This document shows positions 37,100-46,864 of a stretch of 64,000 bases of DNA, in pieces; positions within the stretch are counted from its first letter, which is position 1, and each line of letters begins with the position of its first letter. The position numbers and the translations under genes are program-made. The notes beneath the pieces were generated by a model. That model had not been told where the DNA came from. It searched no databases and saw only the letters and a program-made list of their open reading frames with translations. The stretch comes from Occultella aeris (lineage in GTDB: Bacteria; Actinomycetota; Actinomycetes; Actinomycetales; Beutenbergiaceae), in contig NZ_CACRYJ010000058.1 of the NCBI RefSeq assembly GCF_902703175.1, positions 1-64,000 of the forward strand. The letters run 5' to 3'.

Positions 37100-37542
37100 G
37101 CTCCCCGGCGGATCTGCCCGCCTCCGACTGGCCGTACCCGATCAGCATCGAGCGACTGCGTGCCCACGCCCAGGCCCAGGGGTTCGCCGTCACCCCCGCC
37201 GGCGCCAACGGCCTGCGCGGCGTCTGGGGCGCCTACCCGTTCGACATCGCGATCCGGGTCGGCGACGTGAGCGTGCTCCAGGTTCGGGGCTCCTACGCGG
37301 ACCCGATCCCGGCCGCGCGGGAAGCGGACCTGGTCGGCTTCGCCAACGACTGGCACCGGGAGCACATCTGGCCGACGGTGTTCTGGTCCTCGGACGCGCA
37401 GGACCGGCTCGCGGTCCGGACCCTGTTCGTCGCGGACTTCAGCGGTGGCGCAACCGACGAACAGTTCGCCGAGGCCGTCACGCTGGGTCTGGCCACCTCG
37501 GGACAGTGCCTGCGCGCATTGACCTCCGCGTTCGGCTCCTGA
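37096..37542 (+). CDS. YbjN domain protein 2
   Basis: 148 aa, a paralogue of the previous gene by shared pattern: LRGVWGAYPFDIAIRVGDVSVLQVRG, LVGFANDWHREHIWPTVFW and a C-terminal TLGLATSGQCLRALT. The ATG overlaps the upstream stop by 4 nt, so they are coupled. Likely a heteromeric or redundant pair of unknown function. Confidence 0.75.
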   Translation: MSSPADLPASDWPYPISIERLRAHAQAQGFAVTPAGANGLRGVWGAYPFDIAIRVGDVSVLQVRGSYADPIPAAREADLVGFANDWHREHIWPTVFWSSDAQDRLAVRTLFVADFSGGATDEQFAEAVTLGLATSGQCLRALTSAFGS

Positions 37543-37552
37543 AGCCGAACGC
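37528..37552. terminator. Hairpin embedded in the end of YbjN gene 2
   Basis: GCGTTCGGCT and AGCCGAACGC form a 10-bp stem over a 5-nt loop that contains part of the YbjN stop codon. It serves convergent YbjN and miaB and uses the same GTTCGGCT word as the lexA/ldh hairpin. Confidence 0.7.
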
Positions 37553-37576
37553 CGTACCTGGCCTTCGTCGGGTGAG

Positions 37577-39133
37577 TCAGCCGCGCCGCACCGTGGGCAT
37601 GCCGAGCCCGACGGCGCGGCCGGCCGGTGCGGGTGGCCCACCTTCGGCTGCACTCGCCGCGGCGGCCGTGGCGCGCTCGCGCGCCGCCCAGGCGTCCCCG
37701 GAGCGGGTCCGCCGGAGCTCGAACGTGCCGCCGGTGAGGCCCGAGTCCGCGATCAGGTGGTGCGGCGCTGAGCCGGTGACCGTGGCCGTGATCAGATCCC
37801 CGGGACGAGGGCGCTCGGTCTCGGGAAGGCTCGCGACGCCGTCGGGCAGGCCGACGTGGACCAGCCGGTTGTCCGCCGCACGGCCGCTCAGGCGGCGGGT
37901 CGCCGTGTCCTTGCGTCCCTCGGACTCGGCGAGCAGCACCTGGACGGTATGGCCGACCTGGGTGGCGTTCTCCTCGGTGGAGATCCGCTCCTGGAGTGCC
38001 TGGAGCCGGCCATACCGCTCGGTGACCACGTCGGCGGGCACCTGGTCGGGCAGGTCCGCGGCGGGGGTGCCGGGACGTTGGGAGTACTGGAACGTGAAGG
38101 CGCTGGCGAACCGGGAGGCCTCGACCACGTCCAGGGTCGCCTGGAAGTCCGCCTCGGTCTCGCCCGGGAACCCGACGATGATGTCCGTGGTGATGGCCGC
38201 CTCGGGCATCCGCTCCCGGACGCGGTCGAGGATGCCGAGGAACTTCTCGCTGCGGTACGAACGACGCATGGCGCGCAGGATCGTGTCCGAGCCGGACTGC
38301 AGCGGCATGTGCAGCGACGGCATCACGTTCGGGGTCTGCGCCATGGCGTCGATGACGTCGTCGGTGAACGCGGCCGGGTGCGGTGAGGTGAACCGGACGC
38401 GCTCCAGACCCTCGATCCGGCCGCAGGCGCGCAGCAGCTTCGCGAAGGCGCCACGGTCACCGAAACCGACACCGTAGGAGTTGACGTTCTGGCCGAGCAG
38501 GGTGACCTCGAGGGCGCCCTCGGCGACGACGGCCCCGACCTCGGCGAGCACGTCACCGGGCCGTCGGTCGCGCTCCTTGCCGCGCAGGTGCGGCACGATG
38601 CAGAACGTGCAGGTGTTGTTGCAGCCGACCGAGATCGACACCCACGCTGCGTAGGCGCTCTCCCGGCGGGTCGGCAACGTCGACGGGAAGACCTTGAGGG
38701 CCTCCTCGATCTCGACCTGTGCCTCGCCGTTGTGCCGGGCGCGCTCCAGCAGCGCCGGCAGCACGTCGATGTTGTGGGTCCCGAACACGACGTCCACCCA
38801 CGGCGCGCGGGCCACGATGCCGGCCCGGTCCTGCTGGGCCAGACACCCGCCCACGGCGATCTGCAGGCCCGGGCGCTCCCGCTTGAGCGAGGCGAGCTGG
38901 CCGAGGTTGCCGTAGAGGCGGTCGGCAGCGTTCTCTCGCACAGCGCACGTGTTGATGACCACCACGTCGGCGCCGTCGGCCTGCGCCATGAGCGATCCGG
39001 TGCCGGCCGTCTCGGCGCTGACGTACCCGGCGTCCTCGAGCAGGCCGGACATGCGCTCCGAATCGTGCACATTCATCTGGCAGCCGAGGGTCCGCACCAG
39101 ATAGGTGCGCGGGTGGGTCAGTTCAGCGGTCAC
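37577..39133 (-). CDS. miaB: tRNA-2-methylthio-N6-dimethylallyladenosine synthase MiaB
   Basis: Radical SAM methylthiotransferase acting on i6A37 of tRNA. 518 aa: an MTTase N-domain with Cys18, Cys63 and Cys97 for the auxiliary cluster, the radical SAM motif C171-NNT-C175-TF-C178, and a C-terminal TRAM domain (about 380-460). A further Ala/Arg/Gly-rich tail of about 40 residues extends beyond the family core. Confidence 0.95.
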   Translation of the reverse strand: MTAELTHPRTYLVRTLGCQMNVHDSERMSGLLEDAGYVSAETAGTGSLMAQADGADVVVINTCAVRENAADRLYGNLGQLASLKRERPGLQIAVGGCLAQQDRAGIVARAPWVDVVFGTHNIDVLPALLERARHNGEAQVEIEEALKVFPSTLPTRRESAYAAWVSISVGCNNTCTFCIVPHLRGKERDRRPGDVLAEVGAVVAEGALEVTLLGQNVNSYGVGFGDRGAFAKLLRACGRIEGLERVRFTSPHPAAFTDDVIDAMAQTPNVMPSLHMPLQSGSDTILRAMRRSYRSEKFLGILDRVRERMPEAAITTDIIVGFPGETEADFQATLDVVEASRFASAFTFQYSQRPGTPAADLPDQVPADVVTERYGRLQALQERISTEENATQVGHTVQVLLAESEGRKDTATRRLSGRAADNRLVHVGLPDGVASLPETERPRPGDLITATVTGSAPHHLIADSGLTGGTFELRRTRSGDAWAARERATAAAASAAEGGPPAPAGRAVGLGMPTVRRG

Positions 39134-39273
39134 GATCGTTGATTCTACGGCGCTGCCGCGGGCCCGGGCGCTGCCGGGCGCGCGCGCCCAGCACGCCGGA
39201 AAGAACCGATCGTGTCCGCACTGTTACCCCGCCTGCGTCGCCCCGGAAACATTGAGCGACTAGGTTGCATCCC

Positions 39274-40074
39274 ATGGCTGACAGTTCCGTGACCGGTGTC
39301 ACAGCAGACGACCACCGCGGTATGCCCGCCCATTCGGGCGAGCCACTGGTGGTGCTCGACAGCGTCAACAAGCACTTCGGCGAGCTCCATGTGCTCCAGG
39401 ACATCAACCTCACCGTGCACCGTGGCGAGGTGGTGGTGGTGATCGGGCCGTCCGGCTCGGGCAAGTCCACCCTGTGTCGCGCCATCAACCGCCTCGAGTC
39501 GATCGACGACGGCTCCATCACGCTCGACGGTCAGGCGCTGCCCGAGGAGGGCAAGGCGCTCGCCCGGCTGCGTGCCGACGTCGGCATGGTGTTCCAGTCC
39601 TTCAACCTGTTCGCCCACAAGACGATCCTCGAGAACGTCACCCTCGGACCGATCAAGGTCAAGAAGATGAAGACCGCCAAGGCCAAGGAACTGGCCATGA
39701 GCCTGCTCGAGCGGGTGGGGGTGGCGAACCAGGCGGACAAGCTGCCCGCGCAGCTCTCCGGTGGCCAGCAGCAGCGCGTCGCGATCGCCCGGGCCCTGGC
39801 CATGCAGCCGAAGGTGATCCTGTTCGACGAGCCGACGTCCGCGCTCGACCCGGAGATGGTCAACGAAGTGCTGGACGTGATGGTGGCCCTCGCGAAGGAC
39901 GGCATGACCATGGTGGTCGTGACGCACGAGATGGGCTTCGCCCGCAAGGCCGCCGACCGCGTGGTGTTCATGTCCGATGGGCAGATCGTGGAATCGGCGG
40001 ACCCGGACACGTTCTTCGACCACCCGACCAGCAACCGCGCCAAGGACTTCCTCGGCAAGATCCTCACCCACTGA
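39274..40074 (+). CDS. gluA: Glutamate ABC transporter ATPase GluA
   Basis: 266 aa polar amino acid ABC ATPase: Walker [11 protein letters not shown]-loop VFQSFNLF, signature [15 protein letters not shown], Walker [13 protein letters not shown]-loop VTHEMGF. It is the first gene of a four-gene operon whose binding protein and two permeases match gluBCD. A TTG at 39265 is in frame upstream, but ATG 39274 is preferred. Divergent from miaB. Confidence 0.92.
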   Translation: MADSSVTGVTADDHRGMPAHSGEPLVVLDSVNKHFGELHVLQDINLTVHRGEVVVVIGPSGSGKSTLCRAINRLESIDDGSITLDGQALPEEGKALARLRADVGMVFQSFNLFAHKTILENVTLGPIKVKKMKTAKAKELAMSLLERVGVANQADKLPAQLSGGQQQRVAIARALAMQPKVILFDEPTSALDPEMVNEVLDVMVALAKDGMTMVVVTHEMGFARKAADRVVFMSDGQIVESADPDTFFDHPTSNRAKDFLGKILTH

Positions 40075-40127
40075 TCCAGCCGACCCGATCGACCCCAACA
40101 CCAGTTGCCAACCAAAAGGAGACAACG

Positions 40128-41009
40128 ATGAAGAGAACGCGAGTGGCATTCGCCGCGATCGCAGCCGTGGGCGCGCTGACCCTGGCCGCGTGTACCGCCG
40201 AACCGGGCGACACCGGCGACGACGAGACCACGGGTGCCGAGGAGACCACCGACGACGGTGGCGGCGGCCAGGAGGGCACGATCCGCATCGGCATCAAGTT
40301 CGACCAGCCCGGCCTCGGCTTCCAGGACGGCGCCGAGTACACCGGCTTCGACGTGGACGTCGCGACGTACGTGGCGGAGGCCCTCGGGTACACGGCGGAC
40401 CAGATCGAATGGGTCGAGACGCCTTCCGCGAACCGGGAGACGATGCTCGAGGGCGGTCAGGTCGACATGATCTTCGCGACCTACTCGATCACGGACACCC
40501 GTGACGAGGTCGTCGACTTCGCCGGCCCGTACTTCGTGGCCGGTCAGGACCTGCTCGTGCGGGCCGACGAGACTGACATCACCGGGCCCGACGACCTGAA
40601 CGGCAAGAACCTCTGCTCCGTGGCCGGGTCGACGTCTGCGCAGCGCATCCAGGATGACTTCGCCGACCAGGTCCAGCTGATCGAACAGCCCGGCTACTCC
40701 GAGTGCATCCAGTATCTGCTCGGCGGACAGGTGGACGCCATCACCACCGACGACATCATCCTCGCCGGCCTCGCGGCCGCCGAGGGCAGCGGCGCCATGG
40801 TGGTGGTCGGGAACCCGTTCTCCGAGGAGAACTACGGTGTCGGCCTGCCGCCGGGATCCGACCAGTGCGAGCCGATCAACGAGGCCATCCAGGCCATGTT
40901 CGACGACGGCAGCTGGGAGGCCGCCATCGAGGCGAACACCGAGGGCACCGGGTTCACCCCGAATGCGGACCTGAACCCGCCGGAGCTGCGGGAGTGCGCC
41001 GCCTCCTGA
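40128..41009 (+). CDS. gluB: Glutamate-binding lipoprotein GluB
   Basis: 293 aa solute-binding protein. Lipobox LAAC at Cys22, then a Thr/Glu/Asp linker ([19 protein letters not shown]) and a bilobed SBP_bac_3 domain ([35 protein letters not shown]). It captures glutamate outside the membrane for GluC/GluD. The ribosome site is AAAGGAG. A perfect hairpin follows the stop. Confidence 0.92.
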   Translation: MKRTRVAFAAIAAVGALTLAACTAEPGDTGDDETTGAEETTDDGGGGQEGTIRIGIKFDQPGLGFQDGAEYTGFDVDVATYVAEALGYTADQIEWVETPSANRETMLEGGQVDMIFATYSITDTRDEVVDFAGPYFVAGQDLLVRADETDITGPDDLNGKNLCSVAGSTSAQRIQDDFADQVQLIEQPGYSECIQYLLGGQVDAITTDDIILAGLAAAEGSGAMVVVGNPFSEENYGVGLPPGSDQCEPINEAIQAMFDDGSWEAAIEANTEGTGFTPNADLNPPELRECAAS

Positions 41010-41016
41010 GCCGGGT

Positions 41017-41048
41017 GTGCGGGGACGGGCCCAGGCCCGTCCCCGCAC
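41017..41048 (+). terminator. Intercistronic hairpin between gluB and gluC
   Basis: A perfect 15-bp stem, GTGCGGGGACGGGCC and GGCCCGTCCCCGCAC, with a 2-nt loop. It lies inside the operon, so it is more likely an attenuator or an mRNA 3'-end stabiliser that raises the binding protein above the permeases. Confidence 0.7.
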
Positions 41049-41097
41049 CACCGCGTCCGACGTCAGAAAGCCGAAGCAGCGATGAAGGTGGTGTCCG

Positions 41098-41772
41098 TTG
41101 AGCGAGTTCCTCGCTGTCCTCTCGAACTATGACCTGGTTGGCGCGTACTGGCTGAACATCCAGCTCACCTTCTTCGCGGGCCTGGCCTCGCTGGTGATCG
41201 GCACGATCCTGGCGCTCATGCGGATCTCACCGATCCCGTCGCTGCAGTTCGCCGGCACCACCTACGTCAACCTGATCCGCAACACGCCGCTGACGATCAT
41301 CGTGGTGTTCGCGGCGCTGGTCCTGTGGCCGGTGCTGGGCGTCGAGTTCTCGACCGATTTCGCGACCAACTTCTTCTGGCTCGCCGTAGCGGCGCTCTCG
41401 GTCTACCACGCCTCGTTCATGTGCGAGGCGCTGCGCTCCGGGGTGAACACGGTGCCGGCCGGCCAGGCCGAGGCCGCGCGAGCGATCGGGCTGCCGTTCC
41501 TGCCCGCGGCACGGCTGATCATCCTGCCCCAGGCCTTCCGCGGAGCGATCGCTCCGCTGGGCAATACGCTCATCGCGCTCATCAAGAACAGCACGGTCGC
41601 CGCGGCGATCTCGGTCCCCGAGATCTCGATCCTGATGAAGGAGATGATGGAGAACGAGGGGAACTACGTCATCCCGATCTTCCTCACCGTGGCGGTCGGC
41701 TTCGTCATCATCGTCGTCCCGATCGGGCTTGCCGTGACCTATCTCTCCCAGCGACTGGCGGTGTCCCGATGA
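41098..41772 (+). CDS. gluC: Glutamate ABC permease GluC
   Basis: 224 aa, about five membrane helices, with the permease EAA-like loop ([24 protein letters not shown]). It begins with a rare TTG at 41098 behind GGTGGT; no in-frame ATG fits. The stop overlaps gluD (ATGA). It forms the channel with GluD. Confidence 0.9.
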   Translation: MSEFLAVLSNYDLVGAYWLNIQLTFFAGLASLVIGTILALMRISPIPSLQFAGTTYVNLIRNTPLTIIVVFAALVLWPVLGVEFSTDFATNFFWLAVAALSVYHASFMCEALRSGVNTVPAGQAEAARAIGLPFLPAARLIILPQAFRGAIAPLGNTLIALIKNSTVAAAISVPEISILMKEMMENEGNYVIPIFLTVAVGFVIIVVPIGLAVTYLSQRLAVSR

Positions 41773-42659
41773 GCCGGCAGACCGTCCTGTTCGACGCGCC
41801 CGGCCCGCGCGCACGGCGCAACGTCCGCGTGGGCAACTGGGTCGGCGCCGTGGTCGTGATCGGCATCGCCGTGTTCGTCCTGATCCAGTTGAACGCGGCG
41901 GGCCAGTTGCGTCCGGAGCTCTGGGCCGTGGTTGTGGACCCGGACTCCTGGCGCTACAACTTCCTGCCCGGGCTGCAGAACACCCTGGTCGCCGCGGCGT
42001 ACGCCATCGTGACGTCCGTCGTGTTCGGACTGCTGTTCGGGGTGGGACGGCTGGCCGCGAACCGCGCGCTGCGCTGGTTCAGCGGCGTCGTCGTCGAGTT
42101 CTTCCGCGCGGTGCCGGTGCTGGTCATGATGGTTGCCGGCTACCAGATCCTCGGTCGCTTCACGGCTGTCAGCGGCACCGCCCAGCTCTTGTTGAGCGTG
42201 GTCATCGCCCTGACCCTGTACAACGGCGCGGTCATCGCCGAACTCGTAAGATCCGGAGTGCACGGCCTGCCGAAGGGGCAGCGCGAGGCCGGACTGGCGA
42301 TCGGAATGACGCGCGGGCAGTCGATCCGCTCGATCGAGTTGCCGCAGGCACTCATCGCGATGCTGCCCTCGCTGGTGAGCCAGTTCGTCGTGATCCTCAA
42401 GGACACGGCCCTCGGCTACATCATCGTCTACCCCGAGTTGCTGCGCAGCGCCCGACTGCTGGGCAGCGGGGCGCCGTTCGCGATCCTGCAGAGTCTGTTC
42501 GTCGCGGCGCTGATCTTCATCGTCCTCAACTACCTGCTCTCGAAGGTCGCCGAACTGGTCGCCCGAAAGGTCGGCGGACGCACCTCTGGAAAGGCGCGAG
42601 CCAACCCGGCACCCCCGAACGCCGTCACGGTCCCTGCCGTGGGTGGTGGCACCCAGTAA
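41769..42659 (+). CDS. gluD: Glutamate ABC permease GluD
   Basis: 296 aa with an N-terminal cytoplasmic tail, one helix (about 24-42) and the permease core with EAGLAIGMTRGQSIRSIELPQAL. A C-terminal Lys/Arg/Pro-rich tail follows the last helix. The gluABCD plus recX order is also seen in Corynebacterium. Confidence 0.9.
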   Translation: MSRQTVLFDAPGPRARRNVRVGNWVGAVVVIGIAVFVLIQLNAAGQLRPELWAVVVDPDSWRYNFLPGLQNTLVAAAYAIVTSVVFGLLFGVGRLAANRALRWFSGVVVEFFRAVPVLVMMVAGYQILGRFTAVSGTAQLLLSVVIALTLYNGAVIAELVRSGVHGLPKGQREAGLAIGMTRGQSIRSIELPQALIAMLPSLVSQFVVILKDTALGYIIVYPELLRSARLLGSGAPFAILQSLFVAALIFIVLNYLLSKVAELVARKVGGRTSGKARANPAPPNAVTVPAVGGGTQ

Positions 42660-42942
42660 GCAAGTGGCCGGGGTCCGAATGCGCTGTTGACGGGTTCACG
42701 CCCGCCGGCGGTTCAGGTCAGGTCGGGGTCGAGCCCGCGATCGGTCATCAGCCCGCGACAGTAGGTTCGACATGCTGGCGGGTGTCCCAGCCGGGACACC
42801 GTGCAGCCGGGTGGCGGCGCTGCCGACGACCATCCGCCTCCAGCGGTCCCTCGACCACCGTCAGGAACGTCAGGAGCGGCAGCGCCCACTCCTGATCGAC
42901 CGCAGTCTCGGACACGTGCCTCGAACTCCTCTGCGCTGAGAC
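42660..42942. other. Gap between gluD and recX with a hairpin
   Basis: The stretch holds a perfect hairpin GGTGTCCC-AGCC-GGGACACC at 42781-42800, which may end the glu transcript. On the minus strand a GTG near 42917 opens a short frame beginning VSETAVDQEWALPLLTFLTV, of no recognised family and with no clear ending domain. I see no other gene. Confidence 0.4.
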
Positions 42943-43566
42943 TCAGCCGACCCGGTCGTCGGTGTCGACGACGCCCTCTTCCGCGAGCACGCCGTCCACG
43001 ACCCGGAGCGCCACCGAGGGCGAGTAACCCTTCCGCGCCAGCAGTCCGACGAGCCGCCGACGGCGCTTCTGGTGCTCCAAGCCCACGCTGGACCGAGCCT
43101 TGCGCCGGACCAGGTCCCGGGCGGTGGCTTCCTCGTCCTCGGGATCGACGGTGGCCAGTGCCTCCTCGGCGATCTCGGAGTCGACGCCCTTGCGGTACAG
43201 CTCGGTGGCCAGTGCGCGGCGGGCCAGACCGCGTTCGGCCCGGCGGGTGCGCACGAGCATCTCGGCGTACTCGACGTCGTTGACCAGCCCGACCTCCTCG
43301 AACCGGTCGAGCACCGACGCGGCGACGTCGTCCGGCACGTCCTTCTTCGCCATTGCCTGCGCCAGCTGGGCGCGGGAGCGTGGCGAGTGGGTCAGGAGCC
43401 GCAGCGCGATGTTGCGCGCCACGGACTCCGGATCCGGCTCGGGGTCGACGGCGGCGGCACCGGTGGCCGGGGGTTCACCCACCCGGCCACCGGAACGACG
43501 CCGTGCCTGCCGCGGCTCACCGACCCCGGCCGGGCCCGGCCCGGATCGGCGCTGCTGGAAAGCCAT
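42943..43566 (-). CDS. recX: Regulatory protein RecX
   Basis: 207 aa modulator of RecA filaments. After a low-complexity Arg/Pro/Gly leader (1-50) come the three tandem three-helix repeats: ARNIALRLLTHSPRSRAQL, VLDRFEEVGLVNDVEYAEMLVRTR and KARSSVGLEHQKRRRRLVGLLARKGYS. ATG 43566 lies 14 nt after the recA stop codon begins, so the two are co-transcribed. An extended frame upstream is ignored. Confidence 0.92.
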   Translation of the reverse strand: MAFQQRRSGPGPAGVGEPRQARRRSGGRVGEPPATGAAAVDPEPDPESVARNIALRLLTHSPRSRAQLAQAMAKKDVPDDVAASVLDRFEEVGLVNDVEYAEMLVRTRRAERGLARRALATELYRKGVDSEIAEEALATVDPEDEEATARDLVRRKARSSVGLEHQKRRRRLVGLLARKGYSPSVALRVVDGVLAEEGVVDTDDRVG

Positions 43567-43579
43567 CGGCGCCGAGGGC

Positions 43580-44632
43580 CTAGAAGTCGACGGCGTTGGC
43601 GGGGCCGCCGGCGTCCGGCACCACCTCGAGCGGCTTGCCGATGCCGAGCTTCGCCATGATCTTCTTCTCGATCTCCTCCGCCAGCTCGGGGTTGTCCTTG
43701 AGGAACCGGCGGGAGTTCTCCTTGCCCTGCCCGAGCTGGTCACCTTCGTAGGTGTACCAGGCGCCGGACTTACGGACGATGCCATGCTCCACGCCGAGGT
43801 CGATCAAGCTGCCCTCGCGGGAGATGCCGACCCCGTAGACGATGTCGAACTCGGCCTGCTTGAACGGCGGGGCCATCTTGTTCTTGACGACCTTCGCGCG
43901 GGTGCGGTTGGCGACCGCGTCGGTGCCCTCCTTGAGGGTCTCGATCCGACGCACGTCGATGCGGACCGAGGCGTAGAACTTCAGCGCCTTGCCACCCGTG
44001 GTCGTCTCGGGGGATCCGAAGAACACCCCGATCTTCTCGCGCAGCTGGTTGATGAAGATCGCCGTGGTGCCGGAGGAGTTCAGGGCGCCGGTGATCTTGC
44101 GCAGCGCCTGGGACATGAGCCTGGCCTGGAGGCCGACGTGACTGTCCCCCATCTCGCCCTCGATCTCGGCCTTCGGCACGAGCGCGGCGACGGAGTCGAT
44201 GACCACGATGTCCAGGGCACCGGAACGGATCAGCATGTCCATGATCTCGAGCGCCTGCTCGCCGGTGTCCGGCTGGGAGACCAGCAGGGCGTCGGTGTCC
44301 ACACCGAGCTTCTTCGCGTACTCGGGGTCGAGGGCGTGCTCGGCGTCGATGAACGCGGCGATCCCGCCGGCCTTCTGGGCGTTCGCGACCGCGTGCAGCG
44401 CGACCGTGGTCTTACCCGAGGACTCCGGGCCGTAGATCTCGACGACCCGGCCCCGGGGCAGGCCACCGATCCCGAGCGCGACGTCGAGCGCGATGGAGCC
44501 GGTGGGGATCACGGCGACCGGCGGGCGGTTGTCGTCGCCGAGGCGCATCACCGATCCCTTGCCGAACGCGCGATCGATCTGGCCGAGGGCGGCCTCGAGG
44601 GCCTTGCTACGGTCTGCAACTGGTGCAGCCAT
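43580..44632 (-). CDS. recA: Recombinase RecA
   Basis: 350 aa. Walker [10 protein letters not shown], the catalytic Glu region, DNA-binding loops L1 ([16 protein letters not shown]) and L2 ([12 protein letters not shown]), and [17 protein letters not shown] are all standard. It drives recombination and LexA self-cleavage. ATG 44632 matches the family start and has GAAGGTG before it. An SOS box lies about 200 bp upstream. Confidence 0.98.
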   Translation of the reverse strand: MAAPVADRSKALEAALGQIDRAFGKGSVMRLGDDNRPPVAVIPTGSIALDVALGIGGLPRGRVVEIYGPESSGKTTVALHAVANAQKAGGIAAFIDAEHALDPEYAKKLGVDTDALLVSQPDTGEQALEIMDMLIRSGALDIVVIDSVAALVPKAEIEGEMGDSHVGLQARLMSQALRKITGALNSSGTTAIFINQLREKIGVFFGSPETTTGGKALKFYASVRIDVRRIETLKEGTDAVANRTRAKVVKNKMAPPFKQAEFDIVYGVGISREGSLIDLGVEHGIVRKSGAWYTYEGDQLGQGKENSRRFLKDNPELAEEIEKKIMAKLGIGKPLEVVPDAGGPANAVDF

Positions 44633-44834
44633 GGTGTCACCTTCACTTTTCGTCTCGGGCAGATGCTCGCTGAGCTCCACCGCATGTTTCGGACCAGGGC
44701 TGGCCTGTTCAGGGACCCGCCCTCGCCGGGCGGCAACCTGCGACGAAGGCTATGTCCGACCACCGACATCCGGCTCCGGGCACCCACTGGCTGTGGATGA
44801 CGCAGTTCCGTCCCTCACCTGTCCACAACCCTAG

Positions 44835-44850
44835 ACGAACAGCCGTTCGA
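44835..44850. promoter_or_regulatory. SOS box upstream of recA
   Basis: ACGAACAGCCGTTCGA matches 11 of 12 fixed positions of TCGAAC-N4-GTTCGA. It lies about 200 bp upstream of recA and downstream of the oxidoreductase stop at 44920, so recA is the only gene it can control in this orientation. Confidence 0.75.
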
Positions 44851-44919
44851 TCCGAAGTCTGCGGCCCGCGACACGCCGAGCGTGTCGCGTTCCACGCTCG
44901 GCTCCGCTGCTACCGGTGA

Positions 44920-46017
44920 CTACCAGGTGTCCGGAGACGCCCCGGCCGGCACCGGTTCCGGCCGGGCCACGGTAGTCCCGAGTGCCACCACCCGCTGGGA
45001 GTCCGCGGCCAGCAGCACGGACTCCATGATGTCCAGCACGTGCAGCGCGAGGTCGCCGCCGGCGCGGTGCGGGCGGCCGGTCTCGACGGCCCGGGCCAGG
45101 TCCGCCAGCCCGTAGCCGCGGCCGGCGTCGGCGTAGCCGGCGGCCACCGGGACCTGCGTCCACTCCGGGGCATCCGGCGTGTACACCTCGACCGGCTCGG
45201 AGAACCGGTTCGGGTCCGGGACCGCGATCGTCCCTGCGGTGCCGTAGACCTCGAACAGCGGGGTCCGGGTGGCCCACACCTCGAAGCTGACGGTCACCGT
45301 CGAGGTGACGCCGTTCGCGTGCTCCAGGAGCGCCGAGACGTGCGTGGCTACGTCGACGTCGATCGTGGAACCTGCCAGCGGGCCGGTGGCCACGGACCGC
45401 TCCCGTGTGGACGCCGTCGCCGTGCCCGAGACCCTGACCACAGGCCCGAGGAGGGTGACCAGGCTGGTCAGGTAGTACGGGCCCATGTCGAACAGCGGCC
45501 CGGCGCCCGGCTGGTAGTAGAAGTGCGGGGCCGGGTGCCATCGCTCGTGTCCGGGCGCACTCCAGTGCACGTGCGCTCCGACCGGGTCGCCGATACCGCC
45601 GGTGTCCAGGACCTGCCGCGCGGTCTGGATGCCGGTGCCGAGCACCGTGTCCGGCGCGCAGCCGACCCGCAGGCCGCGCTCGGCAGCCGCCTCGAGCACC
45701 GGTCGCGCCTGCGCCACCGACAGGGCCAGCGGCTTCTCGCCGTACACGTGCTTGCCGGCCGTGAGCGCGCGCAGCGCGACCTCGGCGTGCGCCGCCGGGA
45801 CGGTGAGGTTCAGGACCGCGTCCACTGCGCCGTCGGCCAGCAGTTCGTCCACGGACGCCGCCCGCACGCCGCGCTCGGCGGCGACCGCCCGGGCGCGCTC
45901 GGCGTCGAGGTCCGCGACCGCCGCCAGCCGCAGTCCCGGCAGCCGCGGGATCGCCTCGAAGTACTGGCCGGAGATGTTGCCGACCCCGATGATCCCGACG
46001 TTCAGCGGCTCGCCCAC
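44920..46017 (-). CDS. Gfo/Idh/MocA family oxidoreductase (ThuB-like)
   Basis: 365 aa from GTG 46017, whose start overlaps the thuA stop by 16 nt. NAD(P) motif GIIGVGNISGQYF (about 8-20) and the EKPLALS catalytic Lys motif are present, followed by the C-terminal beta-sheet domain. In Sinorhizobium ThuA and ThuB act together on 3-keto derivatives of trehalose-type sugars; the pairing here suggests the same kind of step. The start was chosen because GTG is preceded by GGGGGT. Confidence 0.85.
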   Translation of the reverse strand: MGEPLNVGIIGVGNISGQYFEAIPRLPGLRLAAVADLDAERARAVAAERGVRAASVDELLADGAVDAVLNLTVPAAHAEVALRALTAGKHVYGEKPLALSVAQARPVLEAAAERGLRVGCAPDTVLGTGIQTARQVLDTGGIGDPVGAHVHWSAPGHERWHPAPHFYYQPGAGPLFDMGPYYLTSLVTLLGPVVRVSGTATASTRERSVATGPLAGSTIDVDVATHVSALLEHANGVTSTVTVSFEVWATRTPLFEVYGTAGTIAVPDPNRFSEPVEVYTPDAPEWTQVPVAAGYADAGRGYGLADLARAVETGRPHRAGGDLALHVLDIMESVLLAADSQRVVALGTTVARPEPVPAGASPDTW

Positions 46018-46700
46018 AGCAACCCCCGCTCCACGATGGTGCGCACGTTCGGGTCGTCGAGGATCTCGAGGCGGTGGCCCGCGGTGCACACGAACACCCG
46101 GCCCGCGCCCCACTCCCGGGTCCAGACAGCGGGAGTGGTGACCGACCGGTGCCACGGGTCGAAGTCCCGCGCTGCCAGGGTGGTGGTCGCAAGCACGTCG
46201 TTGTACTCGTCGGACAGGACCCAGTACTGCTCGGTGACCAGGTCGAAGTCGCTGAGACCGGCGACGATCGGGTGGTCGGCGCGGTCCGGCACGATCGAGA
46301 TCGTGTGCGGCAGGTAGTTGTCCGACTGCTCCCCCGGCAACTGCTCCTTGGGCGCCCTCGGCGGGTGGTGGGCGAACTGCCCGCCGACGAGGTGGAGATA
46401 GTCGGCGCTGTTGCGGTAGGAGTCCGCGATCCCGCCGTGCCACCCGGCCAGCCCGGTGCCGGCCCGGACCGCGCCGATCAGGCCGGCGAGCTCCTCCGGC
46501 TCGATCGTGTTCATGGTGTTCGTCTGCACGATGAGGTCGACGCCACCGAGGTAGGACGCATCCGCATAGACGGCGGTGGACTCCTCGACCCGGACCGTGA
46601 ATCCCTCCGCCTCGAGGAACGGGATGACCGAATCCGTGGTCTCGACGGGCTGGTGGCCGTCCCAGCCGCCGCGGACGATGAGGGCCGATCTGTCTGCCAT
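46002..46700 (-). CDS. thuA: ThuA domain protein
   Basis: 232 aa of the trehalose-utilisation/ThuA class I glutamine amidotransferase-like fold: RGGWDGHQPVETTD, DLIVQTNTMN and LAGWHGGIADSYRNSADYLHLVGGQF. It lies directly upstream of the Gfo/Idh gene and divergent from the LacI regulator. Probably acts on 3-keto sugars; the natural substrate is unknown. ATG 46700 is the best start. Confidence 0.85.
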   Translation of the reverse strand: MADRSALIVRGGWDGHQPVETTDSVIPFLEAEGFTVRVEESTAVYADASYLGGVDLIVQTNTMNTIEPEELAGLIGAVRAGTGLAGWHGGIADSYRNSADYLHLVGGQFAHHPPRAPKEQLPGEQSDNYLPHTISIVPDRADHPIVAGLSDFDLVTEQYWVLSDEYNDVLATTTLAARDFDPWHRSVTTPAVWTREWGAGRVFVCTAGHRLEILDDPNVRTIVERGLLWASR

Positions 46701-46752
46701 GGGATTCCGTGTCCTTACGTGTGGTGTGCCGGTCAGCGCCGAGCGGCGGAAA

Positions 46753-46764
46753 TTTGCGCAATTT
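46753..46764. promoter_or_regulatory. LacI-type operator candidate 1
   Basis: TTGCGCAA, a perfect 8-bp palindrome at 46754-46761 flanked by A/T runs, in front of thuA. The same 8-mer recurs 86 bp away, before the LacI-family gene. A CG-centred palindrome is usual for LacI-family regulators. Confidence 0.6.
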
Positions 46765-46837
46765 CTGGGATCCACTTCGACTCAGGGAAGCATGTCACGT
46801 CTATTTCTCACCATCAAGGGCCGACCCCTAGGCAATA

Positions 46838-46849
46838 CGTTGCGCAACT
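46838..46849. promoter_or_regulatory. LacI-type operator candidate 2
   Basis: TTGCGCAA at 46840-46847, 18 bp upstream of the regulator's GTG start. With the first copy it would let one regulator control both divergent transcripts, possibly through a loop. Confidence 0.6.
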
Positions 46850-46864
46850 GTTAGCCTCCGGATC

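Noticed and set aside
44831-46192. Minus-strand frame of 450 codons opposite and within the Gfo/Idh gene
   Set aside because: Low-complexity Arg/Gly translation; the overlapping Gfo/Idh frame has clear NAD and EKP motifs.
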